This document shows, one piece after another, positions 1 through 10,461 of a DNA stretch of 64,000 bases; the first letter of the stretch is position 1, and each line of letters begins with the position of its first letter. The stretch comes from Ichthyophis bannanicus. Its lineage: Eukaryota > Chordata > Amphibia > Gymnophiona > Ichthyophiidae. The notes below the pieces were generated by a model. It made no database searches. It had not been told where the DNA came from and was given only the letters and a program-made list of their open reading frames with translations. The stretch is from positions 18,142,305 to 18,206,304 of the forward strand of contig CM066048.1 in the NCBI GenBank assembly GCA_033557465.1, in the 5' to 3' direction. The translations under genes were made by a program, and so were the position numbers.

Positions 1-1190
1 ACTGGAATCGGTATTGGAGGGGAAGCCGGTGCAGATTAAAAAGTAGAGGGGTGACATGGTCAGCATGGGTAATGAGCCGGGCAGTTGTATTTTCCAACAT
101 CTGTAAGCAGTGAAGATGGTAATGAGGAAGGCCAGCCAAAACAGAATTGAGCCTTGAGAGAAGAAGAGACACTGTGAGGGTAACCAATGAGGATCTTGGG
201 AGAATAGAGCGTACTGCTCTTAGCCGGTACAGTGTGAGAAACAGAGGTGACATGTTGATGGAAAGAGGAGGAGGAGTTGAGAGTGACACACAGATACTGA
301 AGAGTTGACGTCAAGGGTACAGCAATGCCAGAGAGAGTGGGGGCTAAGGTGGGGGAGGGGGCACCAAAGGTGTAAACCTAATGGTAGCTGATTTAGTGGG
401 GTTCAGATGCAAATAATTATATGATAGCCATGTGGAAATCTGGGCCAGACAGGAGTTTAGGAGGTGAGATCTGGAGAGAGAGAATTGGTACAGAAAAGGA
501 GAATGATATCATCGGCATAGTAGTATGCCGAGAGCCCAGACTGTTGTACGAGTAGAGTCAATGGTGCGAGAAACAGATTGAAGAGCAGAGGTGCCAATAC
601 AGAGCCCTGTGGAACACTGCATTGGAGTGGTATGGTGGGCGAGGATGATGAACTAATGAGAACCGAGAAGGAACACGAGGACAGAACAGACCTGAACTAC
701 CAAAGGACCATTCCACGAATCCAGTAGTCATGAAGACAAGACAGAAGGGTAGGGTGGTCAACAAGGTTGACTGAGGCAGAGAGATTGAGCTATACTGCAA
801 TAGAAAAATCACCCCGTTCATGTGCCACATGCAGGTCCTTCAGGAGAGAGATAAGAATGGTTTCCGTGCTGTGTCCAGCCCAGAAACTGGACTGTCAGGG
901 ATGAAGAGTTAGAGTAGAGTCGAGATGTGAAGACAGCTGTGAAAAGACCACCTTTTCCAGAATCTTAGATAAGAAGAGAAGGTCAGAGACGGGCCACTAA
1001 TGCGCGGGGAGGGAAGAGTCCAGGGATGTTTTTTTCAAAGTGGGACAGACAATAGCGTGCTTCCTGGAAGAGGGGAAAGAAATGGAGGAGAGACTAGAAT
1101 TAAGTATATAGAGCAGGAAGAGAAGAAGGGCCAAGGATGGTTCCGGCAGCCAGTGGGAGGGGATGGGATCAGTGGGATATGTGGTCTTGT
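1..1190 (-). mobile_element. L2-type LINE fragment, reverse transcriptase region
   Basis: Read on the minus strand, this stretch gives broken frames with L2-clade reverse-transcriptase character. There is a fragment like EKVVFSQLSSHLD near 900-980, then a degenerate LNLSASVNLVDH block, a stretch ending in a fragment resembling APLLFNLFL, and a CLAQISTWLSYNYLHLNPTKS block near 370-470. The last two correspond to the palm and the region just after it in L2 elements. No frame longer than 90 codons survives, so it is a dead copy. It stops where the 3' end of a CR1 element begins near 1190. The clade call rests on remembered family motifs, not an alignment. Confidence 0.75.
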
Positions 1191-1547
1191 GTGAAGCCAT
1201 GGTCCATCAAGCCCAGTATACTGTTTCCAACAGTGGCCAATCCAGGTCACACATACCTAGCAGTTTCCCAAAGAGAGAGACAGGTTCCACAATGCTTGTA
1301 TTGGGGCAAGCAGTGGATTTCCCGGATCCTCTTTAATAATGGTTTATGGACCTTTCCTCTAGGAACTTATCCAAACCTTTTTTAAACCCAGCTACACTAA
1401 CAGCTTTTACTACACCCTCCGGTAACAAATTCCAGAGTTTGATTAAGTGTTGAATGAAAAAATGTTTTCTTTTATTAGTCTTAAATGGGTTACACTATAG
1501 CTTCATTGCAAGTCCCTAGTCTTTCTACTTTTTGATGGTGTAAACAA

Positions 1548-4195
1548 TCAATCTATGTTTACCTGTTCTGCTCCATTCATTAATTTATAGACCTCTATCA
1601 TATCCCCCCTCAGCCGTCTCTTTTTCAGGTTGAAGAGCCCTAACCTTTTTAGCCTCTCCTCATAGGTGTATCCTTCCATCTCCTTTACCATTTTGGTGGC
1701 TCTTCTCTGTACCTTTTCTAATGCTATATCCTTTTTGAGATACGGCGACCAGAATTGCACACAATATTCAAGGTGTGGTCGCACCATGGAGCGATACAGA
1801 GGCATTATAATATCCTTTGTTTTATTCTCCATTCTTTTCCTTATGATTCCTAGCATTCTATTTGCCTCCTTGGCTGCCACTGCACACTGGGCTGAGGATT
1901 TCCACATATTATCCACAATGACGCCTAAATCTTTTTCCTGGGTGGTGGTTCCCAATGTGGAACTTTGCATCGTGAAATCATAGTTTGGGTTGTTCTTTTC
2001 TAGGTGCATAATTTTGCACTTGTCTACATTAAATTTCATCTCTATTTGAACACCCAGTCTTCCAATTTATCAAGGTCCTCTTGCAAGTTTTCATAATCTT
2101 CTTGGTTTTTAACAACTTTGAATAATTTTGTGTCATCTGCATAAATGATTACCTCAATTGTTTTTGCCATTTCTAGTCATTTATAAATATGTTATAAAGC
2201 AGTGGATCCAGCACAGATCCCCAAGGTACTCCACTATTTACCTTTCTCCATTGAGAAAATTGGCCATTTAGCCCTACTCTCAGCTTTCCATCTTTTAACT
2301 GGTTCCTGATCCACAATACTACACTGCCTCCAATCCTATAACTTTTTAATTTTGCCAAAGAGTCTTTCATGAGGGGTCTTGTCAAAGGCTTTCTGAAAAT
2401 CCAGATACACTATAATGACCGGCTCACGTTTGTCTACCTTTTATTTACACCTTCAAAAAAATATAACAGATTAGTAAGACAAGACTTTCCTTGGCTAAAT
2501 CCATGTTTGCTTTCTCCTATTAAATCATGGCTATCTACACATTTAGTAACTTTATTCTTTATAAAGGTTTCTTCAATTTTGCCCAGTACTGATGTTGGGC
2601 TCACCAGTCTGTAGTTTCCTGGATCACCCCTGGAACCCTTTTTAAAAATTGGAGTTACATTGTCCACTCTCCAGTCCTCAGGTACTACAGATAATTTTAA
2701 TGATGGTTCACAGATTACTAATAGTAGGTCTGCAATCTCTTATTTACGTTCTTTCAATACCATTGGATGTATACCATTCAGTCCAGGTGATTTACTACTC
2801 TTCAGTTAATCAAACTGTTGTAACATATCTTCCTGAAATATCAATATTTCTTGCAAGTCTTCCATTACATCACCTTTATGTACCATTTTAGGCACAGATA
2901 ACTTCCCTACATCATCTTTAGTAAAGACCAAAGCAAAAAATTCTTTCAGTCTCTTCGCTATAGCTTTGTCCACTCTTAGCACCCCTTTTACCCCTCCATT
3001 ATCCAATGGTCCAACTGGCTCTTTCACAGGTTTTTTGCTACAAATGTACTTGAAAAAGATTTTATTATGCGTTTTTGCTTCTTTGGCAAGCTTCTTTTCA
3101 GTTTCTCTTTGCCTGCCTTATCAATGCCTTGCATCTAACTTGCCAATGCTTAGGTTGTTTTCAGTGTTCATCATTAGGCTTCTTTTTCCATTTCCTGAAG
3201 GAAGCTTTTTTGGCAACAGCCTCTTTGACCTTGCCTTTAAACCACGCTGGCAGTTTTTTGGACTTTCTTACACTTTTCTTAAAGTGTGGAATACATCTGA
3301 TCTGGGCTTCCAAGATAGTACTTTTAAACAACACCCATGCTTGATGTAGCAACTGCTCTTTTTAGTTTTTTCTTAACTATTTTTCTCATTTTGTCATAAT
3401 CTCCATTTTGAAAGTTAAAAGGTAGTACTGTGAATTTCATTACCATCCTTCCTCCATTTATTAAATCAAACGTGATCATACTATGATCACTATTGCCAAG
3501 TGACCTCAACACCCTTATCTCTTGCACCAGATCTTGTGTTCCACTAAGGTCTAGGTCCAAACCGGCTTCCCCTCTTGTCTGTTCATGAACTAGCTGCTCC
3601 AAGAAGCAGTCATTAATTTCATCTAAAAACCTTCTCTAGCATGTCCTGCTGTGACATTGACACAGTCGATATTGTGGTAATTGAAATCACCCATTATTAT
3701 TACCGTGATGTAACTTTTTGTTAGCTTCCCTGATTTCTTTTAACATTTCATCATCCATCTGTTCATTCTGGCCAGGCAGTCGGTAATACACCCCCACCCC
3801 CACCGCCCTTGCCTTTTGTTTTTTATATGGAACTTCTATCCATAGAGATTCTGTGGTGTATTTTGTTTCCTGAAAACTTTAATCCTATGTGACTCAATGC
3901 CCTCTCTAATATAGAACGCAACCCCTCCACCAATTTGATCTACTCTATCCTTGAGATATAGTTTGTACCCAGGTATCATAGTGTCACATTGGTTGTCCTC
4001 CTTCCACCAGGTCTCTGAGATGCCAATCATATCTAACCTATAATTTAGTGCTATATATTCTAGCTCTCCCATTTTAGTTTTTAGACTGCTAGCATTTGCA
4101 GACAGGCATTTTAGAAATTGTATTTTATTCACATTAATCTGGTTATCAGTTGATAGGTGTAATTTAGAATCTTTCGACTCTGTACTGAAGGACAT
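1548..4195 (-). pseudogene. CR1 ORF2 (endonuclease + reverse transcriptase), broken
   Basis: Reading from 4195 downward, the first open piece (3836-4195) has the CR1 apurinic-type endonuclease start, including LKCLSANASSLKTKMGELE, then ISETWW and GGGVAFYIREG. The thumb and linker region follows around 2806-3350. The RT piece at 2173-2667 has NVTPIFKKGSRGDPGNYR and SGVPWGSVLDPLLYNIFIND, the latter changed from the usual SGVPQGS. The C-terminal piece (1548-2039) has [20 protein letters not shown] and the QRRATKMVK block. At least four frame breaks separate these pieces, so no functional enzyme can be made. CR1 ORF2 nicks target DNA and copies its RNA there by target-primed reverse transcription. 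Confidence 0.85.
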
Positions 4196-4360
4196 CTGAG
4201 TTATTTTTATCTTTGTTGGAACCTCTCTGTCAGGATGCCCTAAATTCCCTGTTTTGCTAGTATCCTCAAGGATACATCCTTCTGAACTATGTGCTCCTAG
4301 GTGACTGACTGCTTTCCCCTACTATCTAGTTTAAAAACTGCTCTATCTCCTTTTTAAAAG

Positions 4361-5133
4361 TTAATGCCAGCAGCCTGGTTCCATCCTGGTTAAGGTGGAG
4401 CCCATCCCTTCGGAAGAGCCCCTTCCTTTCACAGAATGTTGCCCAGTTCCTAACAAATCCTCTTCTTTGCACCATTGTCTCATCCGTGCATTGAGACTCC
4501 GGAGCTCTGCCTGCCTTTTGAGTCCTGCGTGTGGAACGAGAAGCATTTCAGAGAATGTTACCCTGGAAGTTCTGGATTTCAACTTCCTGCCTAAAAGCCT
4601 AAATTTGGCTTTCAGAACCTCCCTCCCACACTTTCCTATGTCATCGGTGCCAACATGTACCAAGACAGCAGACTCCTCCGCAGCACCATCTAAAACCTTT
4701 TCTGGGTGGCATGTGAGGTCTGCTATCTTCGCACCAGGTAGGCATGTTACCAGGGCATCCACCAGCCACCCAGCTATCTACATGCCTAATGATCGAATCA
4801 CCAGCTATAACGGCTGTTCTAACCCTTCCCTCATGGGCACAAAACCCTGGAGAAACCTCCTCTGTGTGAGAGGGTTTTACATCTCTTGGTGGACAGGTCC
4901 TAGCTACAAGATCACTTCCTGCCACACCAAGATGATGATCTCCTTTCACGTGACCTCTCTCCTACATGGCAATAGGGTGTCTGCCAGAGTGGAGGTGGGA
5001 CTTCAGTACTATGTCCCTGTAGGTCTTGTTTATGTACCTCTTTGTCTTCCTTATGTCCACCAAGTCTGCTACTCTGGCCTCCAGAGATCAGACTCATTCC
5101 CTGAGGTTTGGACAGGTTTCTGGAAAAGTCCAC
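4361..5133 (-). pseudogene. CR1 ORF1 with SGNH esterase-like domain, broken
   Basis: The two overlapping open pieces are 4641-4949 and 4361-4762. The upstream one has VIAGDSIIRHVDSW, which fits the GDS(L) nucleophile block of SGNH esterases. The downstream one has VLVHVGTDDIGKCG, the counterpart of the G-x-N-D block, here with Asp where Asn is usual, and then a degraded D-G-x-H-like end. CR1 ORF1 proteins of vertebrates are known to carry such an esterase domain and to bind RNA. The C-terminal catalytic His region is no longer clear. It lies about 165 bp upstream of ORF2, the normal CR1 order. Confidence 0.7.
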
Positions 5134-5214
5134 AAACCACTACTACTACTACTACTATTGAGCATTTGTGTAGCGCTACTAGTCATATGCAGTGTTGCAC
5201 AGACATGTTTATGT

Positions 5215-5750
5215 TTGTTTATTAAAATACTTTCTATACCGCCCCATACCAGTGGTGTCTGGGCGGTTTACAAAACTAAAAGCATAAATTACATTACAGG
5301 CTGTTAGAAAAGTTAAAAAGAACGCCAATTAAAATATTAAAAGTGACAGAAAAGAGGCAGAGGATAGAAAACATAGCAAATTAGAAAAACATCAACAAAA
5401 GGAGGAAGAGGGAGACAAAGACGGGGGAGGGAGATCAAACGCCAGACTAAACAAATGGGTTTTGAGTTGCTGTTTGAAGGCATGATATGATTGCTCTGCG
5501 CGGAGGGGGGGGGAAGTGAATTCCAAAGCCTAGGACCCAGAAAGTAGAAAGCCGAAGAACGTGTAGACTCCAAGTGGGCTTGAGAGGGAGAAGGAAGGGA
5601 CAGACGATTAACGTGAATAGAACGGAGCAGGCGATGGGGAGTGCGGGAATGAAGAAGATCTGCAAGATAAAGAGGAGTACCTGTGTGAGTCACCCTATGC
5701 ACAAACGTGAGAACCTTATACTGTATACGAAATGAAACACGTACAAGACA
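5215..5750 (-). mobile_element. Second L2-type 3' fragment inserted in the L2-A tail
   Basis: The L2-A 3' tail motif 'cacagacatg' stops at about 5215 and its continuation 'acaatccctgctcatcagagc' appears at about 5752. The intervening 535 bp is a different L2 subfamily 3' end on the minus strand. It ends in a hairpin-type 'accgcccca...gggcggt' block, and the frame 5337-5762 reads VLTFVHRVTHTGTPLYLADLL, LPSPSQAHLESTRSSAF and GPRLWNSLPP, the C-terminal part of L2 ORF2. The exact target duplication could not be fixed by eye. Confidence 0.65.
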
Positions 5751-6371
5751 ATCCCTGCTCATCAGAGCTTACAATCTAATCAAGACAAAACACAGAGGTA
5801 TAAGCTGGGGTAAAAGCAAGTGGAAGGAAAAGGAGATCAGATGAATCACGATCCATAAGCAGAAGCAAAGAGGTGAGCTCTCAACCTGGATTTGAAGAGG
5901 GCCTGAGAAGGTGCCTGGCGTACAGACAGAAGTAGTTTGTTCCAGGTGTAAGGTGCAGCAAGGTGAAAGGAATGAAGTCTGGAGTTAGCGGTAGAAGAGG
6001 AGGGCATAGCTAGAAGCAGTTGGCTAGAAGAGCGGAGTTACCAAGAGGGGTTGTAGGGAGAGATAAGAGAAGAAAGGTAATGAGGAGCTGCAGAGTGAAT
6101 GCATTTGTAGGTCAGCAGGAGAAGTTTGAACTGGATGTGGAAACGGATAGGGAGCCAGTGAAGTGACTTGAAAAGAGGAGTAATATGGGCATGACGAGGC
6201 TGGCTGAAGATTAGCTGTGCAGTGGAGTGCTGAATAGATTGAAGGGGAAAGAGATGACTTATAGGGAGACCAGCAAGGAGGAGATTACAGTAGTCAAGAC
6301 AGGAGGTGATTAAGGAGTGGATAAGCGTTTTAGTAGTGTGTTCAGAAAGGAAAGGGTGGATTTTGTTAATG

Positions 6372-8160
6372 TTATAGAGAAAGAAAGAAATGGCAGGTCT
6401 TAGCTACGGGATTGATATGTGTGGTGAAAGAGAAGGAGGAGTCAAAGACAACCCCTAGATTGCAGTTCGAGGAAACAGGAAGGAGTACAGAGCTATCCAC
6501 AGAGACTGAGAAAGGAGGAAGAGGAGAGAAGGTTTTAGGGGGAAAGATAAGAAGCTCAGTCTTGGACATGTTCAATTTCATGTGGCGGTGAGTCATCCAG
6601 GCAGCAATGTCAGAGAGGCAGGCAGAGATCCAGGTCTGGATTGCCGGAGAGAGTTTGGGTGTAGAGAAGTAGATCTGGGAGTCATCAGCATACAGATGGT
6701 ACTGAAAGCCATGGGAAGAAATAAGCGCATCAAGGGGACTGGGTATAGAGAGAGAAAAGGAGCGGACCCAAGACAGATCCCTGGGATACACCAACTGGGA
6801 GCGGGGTAGCGGAGGAGGAGGAGCCTCTAGAACACACACTGAAGGAGCGATGGGAGAGATAGGAGGAGAACCAGGATAGTACAGAGCCCTTAAAGCCAAG
6901 CGAGGACAGGGTATCAAGGAAAAGGTTGTGGTCAACGGTGTCGAAAGCAGCAGAGAGGTCAAGAAGGATGAGGATAGAGTACAGGCCTTTGGATTTAGCC
7001 AGGAACAAGTTACTGGAGACTTTGACAAGAGCCGTTTGACAAGAGTGGAATGTAAAGGATGAAAGTCAGACTGTAAGGGATCGAGGAGGGCATGAGAGGA
7101 GAGGAAGTCGAGGCAGTGGTGGTGAACTGCAAGTTCAAGTAGTTTAGAAATGAAGGGAAGGAGAGAGATGGGTCAAAAGGACAGGTAGGATCAAGTGAGG
7201 GTTTCTTGAGGAGAGGTGTGACCACAGCATGCTTGAAGTCCGCAGGGACAGTTGCAGTGGAGAGCGAAAGGTTGAGAATATGAGAGATGGAAGGGATAAC
7301 GTGGAGGAGATGGGGCTAAGGAGATGGGTGGGGATAGGGTCAGAGGAGCAGGTGGTGGGTTTGGAGGAAGAAAGAAGATGTGCAGTTTCCTCTTTAGAGG
7401 TGACAGGAAAGGAAGAGAGGGTAGGAAGGGAAGGAGAGGAGAGTTGGGAGTGGAGGGGGGAGGAGGGGAAATAACCGAGTTTGTGGGGAACTGGAGGGTG
7501 ATCTTGTGGATTTTGTCATGGAAGTAGCCAGGGTTTGGGCAGAAAGGGAGGGAGGGAGGGATCAGAGGTGGAGGCACTTTGAGGAGAGAACTGAGAGTAG
7601 CAAAGAGACGGTGAGGATCGGAGGCAAGAGAGCTAGTCAGATGGACATAGTAGTCTTGTTTGGCAAGAGCTATGGCTAACTGGAAAGATACAAGCATGAA
7701 TTTGAAGTGTTAAAAATCTTCAGGGGAGCGGGATTTGAGCCAAGCATGCTCAGCAGAACGGGCACAGGAACGTAGATAGCGGGTAGTGGGTGAAAGCCAG
7801 GGCTGGGGTGGAGAACGTCTCGCAGGACGTGGGGTGGGTGGAGCGAGAGCATCCAGAGCTGAGGAGAGTGCAGCATTATAGAAAGTTACTGCCTCGTCGA
7901 CAGACTTGGATGACATAGTGGAAGAAAGAGATGGAGAAATGGTGGAAGAGAGAGTCAAGGGATCAATAGCTTGAAGGTTTCTAAATAGGTTGGAGGAGAC
8001 AGGACGAGGCTGGGGCGGCAGGAGATGAAGATTAAAGCTTAAAAGGTGAAGGTAAGGTAAGGGAAGAATTGAGTTATGGAAGTTCGAGGGTAAGGAACTA
8101 GAGAAAAATATCAGGTCCAGGCAGTGGCCATGCTGGTGCGTGGGGGCAGTGGAACAAAGT
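6372..8160 (-). pseudogene. L2-A ORF2, endonuclease end through reverse transcriptase
   Basis: Minus-strand frames cover the end of the endonuclease, the linker and the RT. Piece 7710-7958 carries SVDEAVTFYNAALSSALDAL and WLSPTTRYL from the linker. Piece 6730-7008 carries [17 protein letters not shown] and [17 protein letters not shown]. Piece 6372-7028 carries [17 protein letters not shown], in which the RT catalytic YADD is intact, then MKLNMSKTELLIFPP. Frame changes between pieces and the separated endonuclease make it non-functional. The [11 protein letters not shown] sequence is typical of the L2 clade. Confidence 0.8.
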
Positions 8161-8316
8161 TTGTCAGATGGCTGCCTGGGTGAGAATCTTCACAGTCTTG
8201 GCAAGTGCATATATCTATATGATTTGCAAGGGATTGTGGGCAATGCAGTTCATTCACACCAGACACAGCTGCTGACAATAATTTAGTTGTGCTCAAGTGT
8301 TAAAGCCAATAAGATA

Positions 8317-8322
8317 TTTATT
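8317..8322 (-). terminator. Polyadenylation signal AATAAA of the solo LTR
   Basis: AATAAA on the minus strand, about 460 bp downstream of the TATA box and 155 bp before the LTR end, consistent with the R region. Confidence 0.5.
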
Positions 8323-8778
8323 TATGGGGTTATTTCTCCCAACACAGATATGCTTGGTAGCACATAAATCAGGTTACTTGCTTTCAGTGTTAAACTTGAA
8401 AAAAACAAAATCAGGAAAACAACCTTTTAACTTATCATGCAATTAAAGCAAAGAAATAAGACCTGGTTGGTACAAACTGGTCTTTTCTGTAGGCATTAGC
8501 TAATGTTTTCTTAGCATATATCAAACAACAAACCAAAAGCCACAAAGAGAGAAAAAAAACTGTTCTTCTCAGGTTAACTTCTTGTATCTTCCCACATAGA
8601 TTCAGAAGTGATTCTCTCCTAGCTCACAAGCAATTAGGTAAGGCTGAATTGCTAGCAGTTATCCAGCTGAAACCCCTTAGCTGGCTTGCTTTCTACTGTG
8701 TGGGTCAAATCCTGCTTCAGGAGCTTTTCTGAGTAGATTAAAGAACAAGTTTGTATTTCTTTGTGATGGTTGCTGTAC

Positions 8779-8784
8779 TTTATA
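8779..8784 (-). promoter_or_regulatory. TATA box of the solo LTR
   Basis: TATAAA read on the minus strand, placed between the internal ORF and the polyadenylation signal, where the U3/R border of an LTR promoter is expected. Confidence 0.5.
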
Positions 8785-8792
8785 ACAGAAAA

Positions 8793-9677
8793 TCACCAAA
8801 GGAGTTTAGACAGAGAGCAGTCCATGTAAACAGATTCTTCATCTGCTATCATTCCCCCTTCTTCAACAAGCATGGGTTCAATATCATGGATTGGCACAGA
8901 TGAATGTCCCAATGGAGCACTTTCAGGAGAATACTTGTTTCCCTGCTGTCTTTCAAGGTTATAGCTAGGGCATAGATCAGTGTTCATACCTGAGCTTCCA
9001 TTGCTGCTAGAGTTCCTCTCTATATAGCCTGGCCAGTATGTAGTCCAGTTCTTATGTCCAGCCTTCCAATCCAGATCCCTGGACACTGGATCTCTCTTCA
9101 CATACCTTCTGGCACGGGTCTTAGGGTCCCTTCCACGTGCAGCCGTCTCTTTCACAGGTACCGTCTGGAGATTCCTAGCTCTGCAGCACCATTCCTCTGG
9201 CTTTCCCAAGTCCAATGGTGTATGCTGGCCCTTGGAATGCCTCCCAGTATACGTACTGCTCTGAACTCTTCTAGACCTCTCAAAGGCTTTTCTCTTCCTT
9301 CTTCCAAAGGGTTTCCTGCCCTCTCTGTCCATCCGGTTTGGCTTCTGCTTCTGATGATCCTTCAGATGAAACTGATGATCAAGCTCAAGCTGATTCTCAG
9401 GATAAGGATAATTCTCTGTAGAATAAACTCTAGCTTTATTCTGCTTAGATGAGTGTTCCTCCCTAACACAGCGCAGCTGTGCTGAATCAGGCCCTGCCCT
9501 TTGAGATGAGTGCTTAGGGATTACCTCATAGCCCTCCTGATTGAACACACGTTTCCCCACTTCAGCTCCTCTAATGGCTGTTGGAAACCTGGTGCATTCT
9601 GGGACTGGTAGTCTTTTATGGGAAAATTCTGTTTTCTTATTTCTACCAGAACTGACAGGTTGCTTGTTCAGAGTCAC
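8793..9677 (-). CDS. 294-aa hypothetical protein inside LTR U3
   Basis: I do not recognise this protein. It is an uninterrupted frame from ATG at 9677 to a TGA at 8793-8795, lying wholly within the U3 part of the solo LTR and ending just upstream of the TATA box. It is rich in Arg, Lys, Gln, Ser and Glu. A very basic middle section (roughly residues 115-140, with GRKPFGRRKRKAFERSRR) looks like a nuclear-localisation or RNA-binding patch. The C-terminus is acidic (MLVEEGGMIADEESVYMD). No signal peptide or membrane segment is visible. Long U3 regions that code for accessory proteins are known in MMTV (sag) and in spumaviruses, but I see no similarity to either. It could also be a chance frame. 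Confidence 0.4.
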   Translation of the reverse strand: MTLNKQPVSSGRNKKTEFSHKRLPVPECTRFPTAIRGAEVGKRVFNQEGYEVIPKHSSQRAGPDSAQLRCVREEHSSKQNKARVYSTENYPYPENQLELDHQFHLKDHQKQKPNRMDREGRKPFGRRKRKAFERSRRVQSSTYTGRHSKGQHTPLDLGKPEEWCCRARNLQTVPVKETAARGRDPKTRARRYVKRDPVSRDLDWKAGHKNWTTYWPGYIERNSSSNGSSGMNTDLCPSYNLERQQGNKYSPESAPLGHSSVPIHDIEPMLVEEGGMIADEESVYMDCSLSKLLW

Positions 9678-9788
9678 TTCACCTTTCCTATAGCTCCTTC
9701 CTGAGCTATGATAAGCTTCCTTATCACAAGTTGGAGGTCAAACGAGGAGATGAGCGAGAGAAGCTTTAAGGCATGAGGATCAGAGGGG

Positions 9789-9949
9789 ATCTCCAGGAAC
9801 AAGCAGGAATGAGTCTTCACATATGGGTACGTCGGTACCGACGGAGCCTGCGCGGGAACGCTCCCCAGCATCCAATCAGAAAGCTTTTGGGAGCATCCCT
9901 CAGCGCCTGCGTGCTGCCTTCCCGCCTTTCCAACTGTCTCTCCTCAGTT
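9789..9949 (+). repeat. DIRS left inverted terminal repeat
   Basis: Matches the reverse complement of 14806-14966 almost throughout. It starts at ATCTCC, directly after L2 sequence, and includes CGTCGGTACCGACG and a run ending in ...CTCCTCAGTT. Confidence 0.85.
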
Positions 9950-10461
9950 TTTCGTTTTTCCGCGGAGCCGGCAGGACGTCCTCCTGTCACCGCAGAAAAT
10001 TTTTCTTTAATTCTTTTGTTTTCTTGTGGTCGCGGCTGTCTTCCCGACTCCACCGGTACCGCCGGTGGTTTTTCTTTTTCTTTTTCTTAAATTCAGGGAA
10101 TTTTTTCCCTCAGTTTTTTGTCTAAATTTTTTGGGCCTTCTAGGCCTCTACATCATGGAGCCGCCAACCTCTTTTCCTAAGAAATATCTAAGCTGTGGCA
10201 GTACAGTTTTATTTTTAGACTCCAAAAACTGGTGTCTAATCTGTTTGGGTCCTGACCGTTTTCCTCCGGAGCCATTAGGCTGCAGTATTGTGAGAAGAGA
10301 TTCTCCATTTCGAGTTTCCCGCGATACCGGGTCCCTTTCCAGCGTCAGTGCACCGACCATTTCTTCTTCTCCACAGGATCAGGTAACCCACAAACAGTCC
10401 CTCGAGTGGTAGGTCTCATGCTCAGCATGATGACGGCTCCGGCCTTGCCCTCGAGGGTCCT

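Larger units (their letters stand above)
1190..5140 (-). mobile_element. CR1 LINE, near full length, decayed
   Basis: This is a minus-strand CR1 retrotransposon running from its 3' end near 1190 to an ORF1 region near 5130. The 3' end carries the family's usual 'tggatttcc...cagtggccaa...cagtatactg' block in reverse. Both CR1 proteins can be traced: an SGNH-esterase-type ORF1 and an endonuclease/reverse-transcriptase ORF2. Both are broken by stops and frameshifts. Most other CR1 copies in the window are only 3' pieces, so this is the most complete one here. It separates an L2 fragment on the left from the 3' tail of a second L2 copy that starts at 5141. Confidence 0.85.
8162..9728 (-). mobile_element. 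Solo LTR of an endogenous retroelement, 1,567 bp
   Basis: The insert splits the L2-A endonuclease frame between its SSFDLQLV and THQHGHCLDLIF segments. Its ends are TGTCAG...ATCACA, so both strands start TGT and end ACA as retroviral LTRs do. AGTT flanks it on both sides, consistent with a 4-bp target duplication. Read on the minus strand, a 294-codon ORF comes first, then a TATAAA box (8779-8784), then AATAAA (8317-8322) about 460 bp later. That is the U3-R-U5 order of an LTR. No primer-binding site or second LTR is present, so it is best explained as a solo LTR left by recombination. The U3 is unusually long. Confidence 0.7.

Noticed and set aside
4395..5225. 276-codon plus-strand frame
   Set aside because: It is antisense to the CR1 ORF1 esterase region and shows no family character of its own.
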